NCBI RefSeq assembly: GCF_900102515.1
Contig: NZ_FMVS01000005.1
Coordinates: 62,001-126,000 of the forward strand
Direction: 5' to 3'
DNA from: Butyrivibrio sp. INlla14
GTDB lineage: Bacteria > Bacillota > Clostridia > Lachnospirales > Lachnospiraceae
DNA length: 64,000 nt
Position numbers and translations under genes: made by a program. Positions 9,429 to 18,314 of the stretch are shown in pieces. How positions within the stretch are numbered: position 1 is the stretch's first letter; every line of letters begins with the position of its first letter. Under the pieces are notes generated by a model, which searched no databases, was not told the DNA's origin, and saw nothing but the letters and a program-made list of their open reading frames with translations.

Positions 9429-9979
9429 ACTCTGTCACTCCCTAAATTTGCATTTTCTTTTATCCAGGTTCCATCTTCAAAGACATAGATCTCATCAGAA
9501 ATCTTTTTAAGTTCATCATTCACCTGAAAGAGTACCCTTACGTAATTTCTGGTATCGTCATCGTACCCAACATCCTCCATAGGAAAATAATTAGAGACGA
9601 TAACTACATTTTTCGCCCTATCACACAGGCTCTTTATGTCTCTTATTATACAGTCGACCAGCTCATCACCGCTTAAAGCCCCTTCCCTGTGCATTTCATT
9701 CCCAACAAGATTGGACATACATTCCAAAAGGCAGGTGGATTCTGTAATCCTATCCATAGCTAAAAGCTTTCTGCCAAGGTCATACGGGCACTCTATAGTC
9801 TCAAAGCCCTTGCCCTTCCTGAGTTTTCTGTGCTTTTCTATTCTCTTTTGCCCCTCTTCCCCAAAGGGAATCATTGTGGCAATATAGTATCTACTGTCAT
9901 TTCCTGCAAGCCTTACTGCCATATCTTCAGCCATCCTGGACTTGCCGCTATCAGGTATTCCTACGATCAGTACAACCAT
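9425..9979 (-). CDS. cobU: Adenosylcobinamide kinase / guanylyltransferase
   Basis: 184 residues, the usual CobU length. It phosphorylates adenosylcobinamide and transfers GMP to it, activating it for CobS. Walker A is GIPDSGKS near residue 7, slightly off the common GGxRSGKS form. A His in RIEKHRKLRKGKGFETIE corresponds to the guanylylated histidine of the family, and NYFPMEDVGYDDDTRNYVR follows further on. It overlaps cobT by one base and cobS by four, forming a compact nucleotide-loop assembly block cobT-cobU-cobS-cbiB-cobD. Confidence 0.9.
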   Translation of the reverse strand: MVVLIVGIPDSGKSRMAEDMAVRLAGNDSRYYIATMIPFGEEGQKRIEKHRKLRKGKGFETIECPYDLGRKLLAMDRITESTCLLECMSNLVGNEMHREGALSGDELVDCIIRDIKSLCDRAKNVVIVSNYFPMEDVGYDDDTRNYVRVLFQVNDELKKISDEIYVFEDGTWIKENANLGSDRV

Positions 9980-11061
9980 CAGTCAAACCTCTTGTATTCT
10001 TCAATTTTATAATCAGAAAACTTAGCTCCCTGAAGGTAATAATCAAGAACAAGGTCCAATATTGGAAAAAGCATTAGAGCACCCGTGCCCTCTCCAAGAG
10101 CCATATTTCCGTTTATGTAGGGTTCAAAGCCTAGAGCTTTTAAAGCAGCCAGATTCCCAGCTTCTCGCCCTTTGTGGGAAGGTATCATATATTCCCTGCA
10201 GCCAGGAACCATTCCCTCAGCAAGGAGGGCTGCGGTGGAACTGATAACTCCGTCTATTACTACAGGAAGATGGCACTTGGCAGCTCCAATAAATACTCCC
10301 ACCATGCCAGCTATATCATATCCCCCAAGAGTCCTTAGTATTTCAAAGCACTTGTCTTTATTATCCTTATATTTTCCAAAGTCATATTTTGAAAGAGCTC
10401 TTTTTACAACTTCCTTTTTCCGTAAAAGACCTGCATCATCAAGGCCTGCCCCCCTACCCACAAATTCATCGGAATCACCCCCGAGAAGTGCTGACAAAAC
10501 TGCCGCCGATGTTGTGGTGTTTCCTATCCCCATTTCGCCGACAGCCAGAATATCCTTTCCATCTTTAGAAAGCTGCTGAGCAGTCTCTATTCCCACAAAC
10601 ACTGCCTCAAGGGTTTGTTCCATACTCATAGCAGGTTCTTTAAGGAAATTTCTGCTTCCTTTGGAAACCTTTTTATCAAAAACTCCCTCTAGTTTTTCGT
10701 CACTGTCTATTCCTATATCAACAGGATATACTTCTACTTTTGCCGTTCTTCCAATACTACAGGCAGAGCTGATGCCCTTTCCAAGAGCCTTTGCAACTGC
10801 CAGTGTTATCTCCTTGCCGCTTTGGGATATGCCTTCTTCTACTATTCCATTATCAGCACACATTATAACAAGGCTTCTTTTATCAAGTCTTGGTGACACA
10901 TCTCTTTTCATGGCTGCTATACGGCATATGAGGCTTTCAAAATCCCCAAGGCCGTCAATTGGCTTAGATATCTGATCCCAGGTATCTTTAGCCTTTTTAT
11001 AAACTTCCTCATCCGGTCTTTCTATTTTTATTTCATACAGATCTTTCTTTTGATATATCAT
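9979..11061 (-). CDS. cobT: Nicotinate-nucleotide-dimethylbenzimidazole phosphoribosyltransferase
   Basis: 360 residues, typical CobT length. It transfers phosphoribose from nicotinate mononucleotide to the lower-ligand base, giving alpha-ribazole phosphate. Visible are MCADNGIVEEGISQSGKEIT, VGEMGIGNTTTSAAVLSAL, DGVISSTAALLAEGMVPG and the catalytic Glu in NMALGEGTGALMLFP. No bluB or bza genes for making dimethylbenzimidazole are in the window, so the base may be salvaged or made elsewhere. The gene is 21 bp from cbiA. Confidence 0.95.
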   Translation of the reverse strand: MIYQKKDLYEIKIERPDEEVYKKAKDTWDQISKPIDGLGDFESLICRIAAMKRDVSPRLDKRSLVIMCADNGIVEEGISQSGKEITLAVAKALGKGISSACSIGRTAKVEVYPVDIGIDSDEKLEGVFDKKVSKGSRNFLKEPAMSMEQTLEAVFVGIETAQQLSKDGKDILAVGEMGIGNTTTSAAVLSALLGGDSDEFVGRGAGLDDAGLLRKKEVVKRALSKYDFGKYKDNKDKCFEILRTLGGYDIAGMVGVFIGAAKCHLPVVIDGVISSTAALLAEGMVPGCREYMIPSHKGREAGNLAALKALGFEPYINGNMALGEGTGALMLFPILDLVLDYYLQGAKFSDYKIEEYKRFD

Positions 11062-11082
11062 ACAATTCCTTATCTATGGTCC

Positions 11083-12447
11083 TCACAGGGACAGAAATCT
11101 TTTAACATATTCCTTGTTGGAGGGATAATACAAATGGGTAAATCCGCCAAAGACGTTCTTCCAGCACTGATATCCTTCCCAGGAGCGTTTTCCCAAAGGC
11201 TTTGTCATTTTTAAAAAACAGCCATTATCCGTTGTGTCATAATAGTGAAATTCATGCCCTTTCATGGTCTCGCCCATTTTTAAATAGGGATTATCCAAAA
11301 GAGCTGTGACATTAACATAGCCAAAGTGTGACAGCTTCGAAGTCATGTGGGATTCTCCCTCAAGCACTCCGGCCATCATAGCGGAATTACCGTCAATATC
11401 AGTCATACTCTTCTGCAAATATAAAAATCCACCGCATTCAGCAAGTATCGGCATTCCTTCCATGGCCGCCTTCTTTATACTCTCTCTCATAGATATGTTG
11501 TCCATGAGCTTTTTCCCATAGAGTTCCGGGTATCCTCCTCCGAGGATCAACCTGTCCACCTCTGGAATTTCCTTATCATGTATTGGGGAAAAGAACTTAA
11601 TCTCTGCCCCCATTTTCTTTAAAAGGTCCAAATTATCCTCATAGTAAAAGCAAAAAGCCTCATCTAAAGCAATTCCAACCCTGGTATGTACCCTGTCTTC
11701 TGTTTTATCATTACTATCTATAGAAAGCACCCCTGCCTCTTTAGCTATTTCAAGAAGCTTTTCAAGGTCAAGGCTTTCCTCAAGTTTATCTGCAACAAGG
11801 TCTACTTTTTCAAGGATATCAGGTATTTCTTTTGGAAGCACCAGCCCTAAATGCCTACTGGTAAATAGTTCTCCCTCAAGCTTTGGAAGAAAACCAAGAA
11901 CCGGAATATCCAGTTCTTTTTCTATCTCTCCAGAAATATCCCTGACTATCATAGGAGAAATATTATTTAGGATAACGCCCCTTATTACTGCCTTGCCTTT
12001 ATCCTGACCATAGTCCATAAATCCCTTTATAAGCGGGATTACGGACCTGCTCATACCCTTTGCGTCCACCACTAGAAGTGCAGGTGTCTTTGTCTTTTTG
12101 CAAAGATCATGGGAAGAACCTTCCACAGACAGGGCGCTTAGGCCATCAAAAAAGCCCATGACTCCCTCTATGATAGCTATATCTTCTCCAAGTGTTCCTG
12201 CCCTCAAAGTCTTTTTTACGCCCTCTTCTCCTGCCATAAAAAGGTCCAGATTTCTGGAAGGGACCTCCAGCACCTTTTTGTGAAACATTGGATCTATGTA
12301 ATCCGGACCACATTTAAAGGCAGCCACATTGTAGCCTCTTCTTTTTAAAATTCTCATAAGCGCGCAGGAAATCAGAGTCTTACCGCTGCCACTTTTTGGC
12401 GCACAGATCAAAACTCTTGGAATCTGCACTTTACAATCAAAAGCCAT
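11083..12447 (-). CDS. cbiA: Cobyrinate a,c-diamide synthase
   Basis: 454 residues. It amidates the a and c side chains of cobyrinate using ATP and glutamine. The N-terminal dethiobiotin-synthetase-like domain has P-loop APKSGSGKTLISCAL (about residue 17). The C-terminal class I glutaminase-like domain has LGGGYPELYGKKL and the nucleophile Cys in LAECGGFLYL, ending FGGFTHLYYPSN. It is packed 3 bp from the upstream fusion gene. Confidence 0.95.
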   Translation of the reverse strand: MAFDCKVQIPRVLICAPKSGSGKTLISCALMRILKRRGYNVAAFKCGPDYIDPMFHKKVLEVPSRNLDLFMAGEEGVKKTLRAGTLGEDIAIIEGVMGFFDGLSALSVEGSSHDLCKKTKTPALLVVDAKGMSRSVIPLIKGFMDYGQDKGKAVIRGVILNNISPMIVRDISGEIEKELDIPVLGFLPKLEGELFTSRHLGLVLPKEIPDILEKVDLVADKLEESLDLEKLLEIAKEAGVLSIDSNDKTEDRVHTRVGIALDEAFCFYYEDNLDLLKKMGAEIKFFSPIHDKEIPEVDRLILGGGYPELYGKKLMDNISMRESIKKAAMEGMPILAECGGFLYLQKSMTDIDGNSAMMAGVLEGESHMTSKLSHFGYVNVTALLDNPYLKMGETMKGHEFHYYDTTDNGCFLKMTKPLGKRSWEGYQCWKNVFGGFTHLYYPSNKEYVKRFLSL

Positions 12448-12450
12448 AAC

Positions 12451-14478
12451 TCACCTATTCTGGTCTAAAACAACTATATACACTGGATTTAGAGCATCCG
12501 CCATGTGGTAATGCCCCTTTTTGTGGTATCTTGTAACTGAAATAAGGGATACGTAGGGCATTTCAAGATTCATCTTGTCTGCAAGAGTAGTGACTCTTGC
12601 TAAAGTTTCAAGTGTCACGCAATTTAAGACAATCCTTACCCCAGAGTTTTCTTTTAGAACTGCCTCAAGGATTTCTTCAAGCTTACCCCCGCTTCCTCCG
12701 ATAAATACATGACTTGGCTTTGGTAAGTCTGCAAGCCCCTCCGGAGCAGTACCTTCTACGATATGTATATTTGTTAGTCCATATTTTTCCTTATTCTTTA
12801 AAAGGAGGCCTGCTGCCTCTTTGTTTTTTTCAAAGGAATAAACCTCTATATCCGGGTGAAGCAGGGCCGCCTCTATAGAAATTGAGCCAGTTCCAGCACC
12901 TATATCATAAAAAATGCTTCCAGCCGTTAGTTCAAGCCTTCTGATAGAAAGAGCCCTAATCTCCTCCTTGGTCATGGGAACATCCCCCCTGACCATGTCC
13001 TGATCCCTAACAAAGGGCTCTGCAAGAATCCTGTCTGCATTCATATTTTCTATATACAAAAGGACCTTGCTTCCAGCTATTTGGTCGATATCTGGCCTTC
13101 CATCTCTAACAACTACTTCTGCCAGTTTTTCTTTTTCACTTCCAAGATCGCACCCGCAAATTATCCTGAAATGGTTTCCTGTCTTAATAACTTCCCCTAT
13201 GATTCTCTTTGCATCGGAAATATCCGAAGGAAGCACTATAAGTTTGGGATTATTCATAGCGTAGCCAGCAACATTACATTTTCTGCCATGGGCACTTAAT
13301 ATTCTGACATCTTCAAGACTTACTCCCAGTCTGTTTGCAAAAAGTGAAACAGAAGAAATTCCTGATAGCTTACAGACCTTGTAACCAGCTTTTTCAAATA
13401 ATCCTGCAGACTTTTTGGCTCCGCTAGAAACTGAAATATCACCAGAATAGGCTACAACAGCTCTTTTACATTCAAGATGCTGCTGGAGATACTCTATTAT
13501 CTTAGTAGTTTCAAAAAAGTTCTTTATCTTTCCGGAAAAGCTCTCAAGGCGGTCCACTACAGAAGGAGCTCCAAAGATTATTTCACACTCTTCAAGAGCC
13601 CTGAAGGCCTCCACTGTGATAAGCTTTTCATCCCCAGGACCTATCCCCGCCAGAATAATCTCCCGCTTTTCTGTGCTTCCTGCAAAAGTTATCCCCAATT
13701 GCTCGGAAAGCCTTTTTAAAACTTCCTCCATTGAAAGGTTCTCACCTCTCCCCATGGAATTTCCAATATTCTCAGGATTTCTTACTACTACTGCCTTTAT
13801 TCCACACTGTCTGGCTGCCTCTAGCTTTTCGTAATACCCGCCAGTTATCCCGCTTTCCTTGGTAAGTATAACCTTGGCGTCTACCTCTTTTATAAGGCTT
13901 GCATTTATCTGGCTAGAAAACGGGCCCTGCATAGCAATTATCTGCTTGCCGGATAGTCCCGCTTCCTGGCAAAGAGTTATACTCTCAATGCTTGGAAGCA
14001 CTCTTGCATATACTCTTTTTATATCTCCTATTTGGCCCAGAATCTCCTGTAAATCCCTGCTGCCTGTAAGAAGGAGTATATTCCCTTCTGTTTCCTTCAG
14101 GACTTCTCCCGCCTCCTTCATGGAATCTACGTAAGATACAAAGTCCTGCTGATAGTCAGTATCCTTAGTATTTCTTGATAGCCTTAGGTAGGTTGCATGG
14201 GACTCTATAGCCGCAGCCCTTATTTCGTCTGAGGCTCTGACCGCAAAAGGGTGCGTTGCATCTACAACTATCCCAAATTTCTCGCTACTTAAGAGCTCTT
14301 TTATTTTTTCTCTTGAAAGTCTCCCTGTTAAAACCTCGGTTTCTCCACTCTCAATCTCAATATCCCGGCCATATTCAGTTGCAACGCTGACTTTGTGGGG
14401 AACATTCTCTTTCCTTAAAATATCAGAAAGAACTCTTCCTTCTGTGGTTCCGCCAAATATCAAAACTTTATCTTTCAC
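12451..14478 (-). CDS. Trifunctional corrin-ring enzyme: CbiJ-CbiE-CbiT fusion
   Basis: 675 residues made of three domains that are often separate proteins. Residues 1 to ~255 are a cobalt-precorrin-6A reductase (CbiJ/CobK: VLIFGGTTEGRVLSDIL, VVDATHPFAVRASDEIR). About 268-470 is a tetrapyrrole methylase of CbiE type (ILAGIGPGDEKLITVEAF, RILSAHGRK). About 475-675 is CbiT, a SAM-dependent C15 methyltransferase/decarboxylase (VPMTKEEIRALSIRRLEL, FYDIGAGTGSISIEAA, HVFIGGSGGKLEEIL). CbiE-CbiT (CobL) fusions are common; adding CbiJ gives one polypeptide for three consecutive ring steps. It overlaps cbiH by 11 bp. Confidence 0.92.
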   Translation of the reverse strand: MKDKVLIFGGTTEGRVLSDILRKENVPHKVSVATEYGRDIEIESGETEVLTGRLSREKIKELLSSEKFGIVVDATHPFAVRASDEIRAAAIESHATYLRLSRNTKDTDYQQDFVSYVDSMKEAGEVLKETEGNILLLTGSRDLQEILGQIGDIKRVYARVLPSIESITLCQEAGLSGKQIIAMQGPFSSQINASLIKEVDAKVILTKESGITGGYYEKLEAARQCGIKAVVVRNPENIGNSMGRGENLSMEEVLKRLSEQLGITFAGSTEKREIILAGIGPGDEKLITVEAFRALEECEIIFGAPSVVDRLESFSGKIKNFFETTKIIEYLQQHLECKRAVVAYSGDISVSSGAKKSAGLFEKAGYKVCKLSGISSVSLFANRLGVSLEDVRILSAHGRKCNVAGYAMNNPKLIVLPSDISDAKRIIGEVIKTGNHFRIICGCDLGSEKEKLAEVVVRDGRPDIDQIAGSKVLLYIENMNADRILAEPFVRDQDMVRGDVPMTKEEIRALSIRRLELTAGSIFYDIGAGTGSISIEAALLHPDIEVYSFEKNKEAAGLLLKNKEKYGLTNIHIVEGTAPEGLADLPKPSHVFIGGSGGKLEEILEAVLKENSGVRIVLNCVTLETLARVTTLADKMNLEMPYVSLISVTRYHKKGHYHMADALNPVYIVVLDQNR

Positions 14479-15202
14479 TTCTGTATCCTCTTTTAGTGAT
14501 CATATGCCCATCAATAAGTTCAGAACTGGAATTACCGATAAATACTGTGCAGAACATGTCTGCAGGATACTCTGTAAGCTCTTTTAGCGTCATTATCTCC
14601 ATTTTTTCGTCCTGCCTTTTGATATTTCTGGCAACGCCGCATATTCTGGTCTCTTCCAAAGTCTCCATTAGAATCTCTGCTGCCTTTTTAAGATACCCGC
14701 TCCTTGACTTACTCTCAGGGTTATAAAGAACTATAACCATGTCAGACTCCGCTGCTGCCCTTAGTCTTTTCTCTATTGTATTTACAGGTGTAAGTCTGTC
14801 ACTTAAGCTGATCAGGCAAAAGTCATGTATAAGCGGTGCTCCCAAAAGTGCAGCTCCGCTTATAGCTGCAGTTACGCCTGGAATCACCTCTATTTCTACA
14901 TCAGCAGATCCTTGCGCCATTTCAAAGGCAAGTCCTGCCATCCCATAGACTCCAGCATCTCCACTGCACACAAGGGCTACTATCTGGCCTTTCCTTGCTC
15001 TTTCAAGAGCCATTTCAACCCTTTTCTCCTCACCCATCATAGGGGTTGAAAGATATTCTTTTTTCGGAAAATGTGGTTTTAAAAGGTCGCAGTATACTGT
15101 ATAGCCTGCAATCACATCACATTCCTTAAGGGCCTTATCCGCCCTGATTGTCATATCTTCATAGCATCCAGGTCCGATGCCGACAACATATAATTTTCCC
15201 AT
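14468..15202 (-). CDS. cbiH: Cobalt-precorrin-3B C17-methyltransferase
   Basis: 244 residues of the SAM-dependent tetrapyrrole methylase family. CbiH methylates C17 and drives ring contraction in the anaerobic pathway. Seen: KLYVVGIGPGCYEDMTIRA at the N terminus, GYTVYCDLLKPHFP, VCSGDAGVYGMAGLAFE (SAM-site GDxGVYGM motif) and VIPGVTAAISGAALLGAPL. The start is 1 bp from the cbiG stop, so the two are probably translationally coupled. Confidence 0.93.
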   Translation of the reverse strand: MGKLYVVGIGPGCYEDMTIRADKALKECDVIAGYTVYCDLLKPHFPKKEYLSTPMMGEEKRVEMALERARKGQIVALVCSGDAGVYGMAGLAFEMAQGSADVEIEVIPGVTAAISGAALLGAPLIHDFCLISLSDRLTPVNTIEKRLRAAAESDMVIVLYNPESKSRSGYLKKAAEILMETLEETRICGVARNIKRQDEKMEIMTLKELTEYPADMFCTVFIGNSSSELIDGHMITKRGYRSER

Positions 15203-15203
15203 A

Positions 15204-16247
15204 TCATAGCCCTTCTAATTCTCTATCTGTAGTAACTATGCCAGCTGCAAATGTAACTCCCTCCATAGCTTTTTTTTCGCAGATCAGCCTTGCCCCATAG
15301 GCACAGACTGCCCTCTCGCAGATATTATCAACTCCAGTTATCTTTTTTACAAAATCTGAGGAACAAAAATCCCCCTCCTGCGCAAGAAGCATGTCGCTGT
15401 CATAGGTTATAAACTCTGCTCCAAGCTCCTTAGAGAGCTCAAGTAGCCCCGGCTCTTCTTTTTTAATATCAGCTGAAACTATCGCTCTTACAGCCCTTTT
15501 GTCTATTTGCTTATCAGAAAGTCCTGTCAAAAGAGCTTTTTCAAGTTCATCTTTAGTTTTTCCCTTTTTGCAGCCCATTCCCACTACGACATTTCTAGGG
15601 ATAAGCCATAAAGCGTCCTTATCATATACTCTGCCTGTTATAACAAGCTCTGCCTCATCAATATTCGTCCTCCTAATATTTGACGGAAGCTGGATCTCAT
15701 TGATTTCAAGATACTTTTCAAATTCTGGTTCTATATAAACACTGCTATTTCCGCTTTTTAATAGTCTTGCCGTAAATTCTTTTGCCTTTTTCATATCAGT
15801 AATAACAAGACCGTTATCTTTGGCAAAAAGGTCAACGGCGAACTCTCCCCGGGTATCAGTAGCTGTAGTAATTACAGCCCTTGCACCTGTCAAAAGAGCT
15901 ATCTTTCTTGCAGCCTCTACAGCTCCGCCTAAATGTCCTGACAGAATTGGGATCACAAACTCTCCCTTTTCATCCATGACAAGAACAGCCGGGTCCATTT
16001 TTTTATCCTGAATATAAGGAGCAATTGATCGTACAGCAATCCCGCAGGCCCCTATGAAGATCAGGACATTTCCGGATTCAAAATTATCTCTGGCCCAGTC
16101 AGCTACTGACGAAACACTCTCTAAAACTGGCACATCATCAGCATCAGAAAGCTCATTAAAAAGAGCCTTTGCAAGCCTTTCCATCAGCTCCTGCCCCTTA
16201 TCTGTAAAGCATATTATTTTGTATTTATCTGATCTTATCTGTTTCAA
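15204..16247 (-). CDS. cbiG: Cobalt-precorrin-5A hydrolase CbiG
   Basis: 347 residues. CbiG opens the delta-lactone ring and releases acetaldehyde, a step unique to the anaerobic pathway. It has the N-terminal domain with FIGACGIAVRSIAPYIQDKK and PILSGHLGGAVEAARKIA, and the C-terminal CobE/CbiG domain with VVGMGCKKGKTKDELEKAL. Full length for the family. It is followed in transcription by cbiH, which here encodes the C17 methyltransferase. Confidence 0.93.
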   Translation of the reverse strand: MKQIRSDKYKIICFTDKGQELMERLAKALFNELSDADDVPVLESVSSVADWARDNFESGNVLIFIGACGIAVRSIAPYIQDKKMDPAVLVMDEKGEFVIPILSGHLGGAVEAARKIALLTGARAVITTATDTRGEFAVDLFAKDNGLVITDMKKAKEFTARLLKSGNSSVYIEPEFEKYLEINEIQLPSNIRRTNIDEAELVITGRVYDKDALWLIPRNVVVGMGCKKGKTKDELEKALLTGLSDKQIDKRAVRAIVSADIKKEEPGLLELSKELGAEFITYDSDMLLAQEGDFCSSDFVKKITGVDNICERAVCAYGARLICEKKAMEGVTFAAGIVTTDRELEGL

Positions 16248-16286
16248 CTTAACCGCTCCGTTTTAAGTTTCATGCCTGGGCATACT

Positions 16287-17288
16287 TTAAAACATTTCTT
16301 CCTTAAGCTTTTTGAGCACCTTGCCATAGTTATCTCTCTCATGTGGGAAGGTGCAGTCCATGCAGTTTTTGATGCCTTTTTCTGTGTAACTGTAGGTTCC
16401 GCCGCAGTCCTTTATAGTGTATAAAGGGCAATAGCAGAACAGGCAGTTAAACCTCTCCCTTGGGAGGTCATGACATGGAAAATACTCACACTTATCGTTA
16501 ACAAAACACGCGCTATGGCGCTTTATGTCATCCCTGTCAAAGCCCTGAAGGATCTTTTTATACTTGTCATCATCAAGTCCATACAGGTCCTTAATAAGAG
16601 ATTTCTCAAGGACATCTTCAGGCTTCTCTACAGCCACGTGTCCATCCTCATAGACAAGAAGGAGTCTGTCTGCCACATCAAGTGCCAGTTCTATCTCGTG
16701 TAGTGACATTATTACTGTCACATTTTCTTTTGAAAGAGTCCTTACAACATCCATAAGTTCCATTCTGTGCCTGATATCCATGTATGAGGTTGGTTCATCC
16801 ATCACAAGATATTTGGGCTTCTGGCATATAGCTCTTGCTATAAGGCATCTCTGCTTCTGTCCATCACTGAGCGCATCATAAGGAGTATCCGATAGCTTTT
16901 TTATCTTCATGATTTCCAGAGACTCATCAACTATGGCAAAATCTTCTTTTCCATATCTCCCGAAACCATCTGTAAAAGGAAGTCTCCCTGATAAGACCAC
17001 ATCTTTGCAGGTCATAAGCTGAGGCCGTATCCTCTCAGTAGTTACAATAGAGAGCTCTTTGGATATTTCCTTGGCTGAGAGGGTGGACAGCTTCCTAAGA
17101 TCAAGATAAACCTCTCCCTCTATAAGGGACAGACTCCCGTTCATGCTCTTTAGCAGAGTAGATTTGCCACCGCCATTTGGCCCAATCAGGCATATGATCT
17201 CTCCCTGCCTGATATCTATATTTACATTTCCAACTACGACCTTATTGCTGTAGCCGGCAGAAACTTTTTCAAGCCTCATTTCTTCCAT
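16287..17288 (-). CDS. FecE/BtuD-type ABC ATPase with C-terminal cysteine-rich domain
   Basis: 333 residues. Residues 1 to ~240 form an ABC ATPase: Walker A GPNGGGKSTL, signature DALSDGQKQR (SDGQK in place of LSGGQ), Walker B PKYLVMDEPTSYMD, switch His in SLHEIELAL. Residues ~255-333 form a compact Cys-rich module: CEYFPCHDL, then CLFCYCPLY, CGGTY and CMDCTFPHE. This matches the 'cysteine-rich small domain' family (PF04071) usually met as a separate protein near cobalamin genes; the family name is from memory. Partner of the FecCD permease (20 bp overlap) and the BtuF-like lipoprotein. Cobalamin, cobinamide or a cobalt chelate are possible substrates. Confidence 0.88.
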   Translation of the reverse strand: MEEMRLEKVSAGYSNKVVVGNVNIDIRQGEIICLIGPNGGGKSTLLKSMNGSLSLIEGEVYLDLRKLSTLSAKEISKELSIVTTERIRPQLMTCKDVVLSGRLPFTDGFGRYGKEDFAIVDESLEIMKIKKLSDTPYDALSDGQKQRCLIARAICQKPKYLVMDEPTSYMDIRHRMELMDVVRTLSKENVTVIMSLHEIELALDVADRLLLVYEDGHVAVEKPEDVLEKSLIKDLYGLDDDKYKKILQGFDRDDIKRHSACFVNDKCEYFPCHDLPRERFNCLFCYCPLYTIKDCGGTYSYTEKGIKNCMDCTFPHERDNYGKVLKKLKEEMF

Positions 17289-18300
17289 GTCTCCTAACTA
17301 TCATATAAATAACTATTGGTGCTCCAAATAATGACGTAACTGCAGAAATATTAAGCTCTGTAGGGGCAAAAAGCTGTCTTGCAAGAAGGTCACTAAACAT
17401 ACAAAAAACAGATCCTGCAAGGAAAGTTGCTGGGATCAGCACTATTGGCCTTGAAGTAGCAAGAAGTTCTCTCATAAGGAAGGGTACTGCAATCCCAATA
17501 AAAGACACAGGCCCCACAAAGGCTGTCACACAGGCTGAGAGAACACTTGAAATAAGTATGACCATAAGTCTTACAAATCTTACGTTTACACCAAGGCTTC
17601 TAGCGTAGTTTTCAGTCAGCCTAAGTGCATCAAGTGGCTTAGTAAGCAGCATTACAAGAACTACCATTATCCCCACCAAAACAAAGGCATAGTACACGCT
17701 TCCCATATCTATTCCAGAAAAGCTTCCCTGGGACCAGCTGTGAAGGTTCACAATGTCTGAATCATCAGCAAAGGCTATGAGAAAATCGGTGATAGCACTG
17801 CAGATATACCCCACCATAATGCCTGCTGCCAGTAGAACAGCCATGTTTGAAACAACTCTTGATATGAGGATCATAAAACCTGTAGTTACAATAGCCCCTA
17901 CAAACGCAGCTGACACCAAAAGAAGGTTTGAGCTCCTGCCAGTACTTCCCACTACGAAGATAAGTACTATAGCTACCATCATCTTGGCTCCTGAGGATAT
18001 TCCCAGAATATATGGGCCTGCAATAGGATTTGAAAAATAAGTCTGCAAAAGAAATCCAGACACCGCAAGGCCTCCACCTAGAACAAAAGCCATAAGCACC
18101 CTGGGGAGCCTTATGTCCATAATAATGGTGCTATTTACATCTTCCATGCCTTTTCCAATAAAGATATTCCAGATTTCTCCGAATGTAATGTTTACATTTC
18201 CTATACCCAAGTTCATAAAAAAGGCAATGCTCACCAGCACTGTCAGCATAAGATAAACTGCAGTCCTTCTAACCTTTCTGCTTTCTTCCTTAATTGTCAT
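17269..18300 (-). CDS. FecCD-family ABC transporter permease (BtuC-like)
   Basis: 343 residues, about ten membrane spans, typical of BtuC/FecC/FhuB permeases. Conserved segments are RLPRVLMAFVLGGGLAVSGFLLQTYFSNPIAGPYILGISSGAKM near the N terminus, AFVGPVSFIGIAVPFLMREL near the centre-right, and NISAVTSLFGAPIVIYMIVRR at the C terminus. It overlaps the ATPase gene by 20 bp and lies 14 bp after cbiF. Placement inside a riboswitch-controlled B12 operon supports corrinoid or cobalt-complex uptake over siderophore uptake. Confidence 0.9.
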   Translation of the reverse strand: MTIKEESRKVRRTAVYLMLTVLVSIAFFMNLGIGNVNITFGEIWNIFIGKGMEDVNSTIIMDIRLPRVLMAFVLGGGLAVSGFLLQTYFSNPIAGPYILGISSGAKMMVAIVLIFVVGSTGRSSNLLLVSAAFVGAIVTTGFMILISRVVSNMAVLLAAGIMVGYICSAITDFLIAFADDSDIVNLHSWSQGSFSGIDMGSVYYAFVLVGIMVVLVMLLTKPLDALRLTENYARSLGVNVRFVRLMVILISSVLSACVTAFVGPVSFIGIAVPFLMRELLATSRPIVLIPATFLAGSVFCMFSDLLARQLFAPTELNISAVTSLFGAPIVIYMIVRRHGRNEA

Positions 18301-18314
18301 CCTGCAAATCCTTC

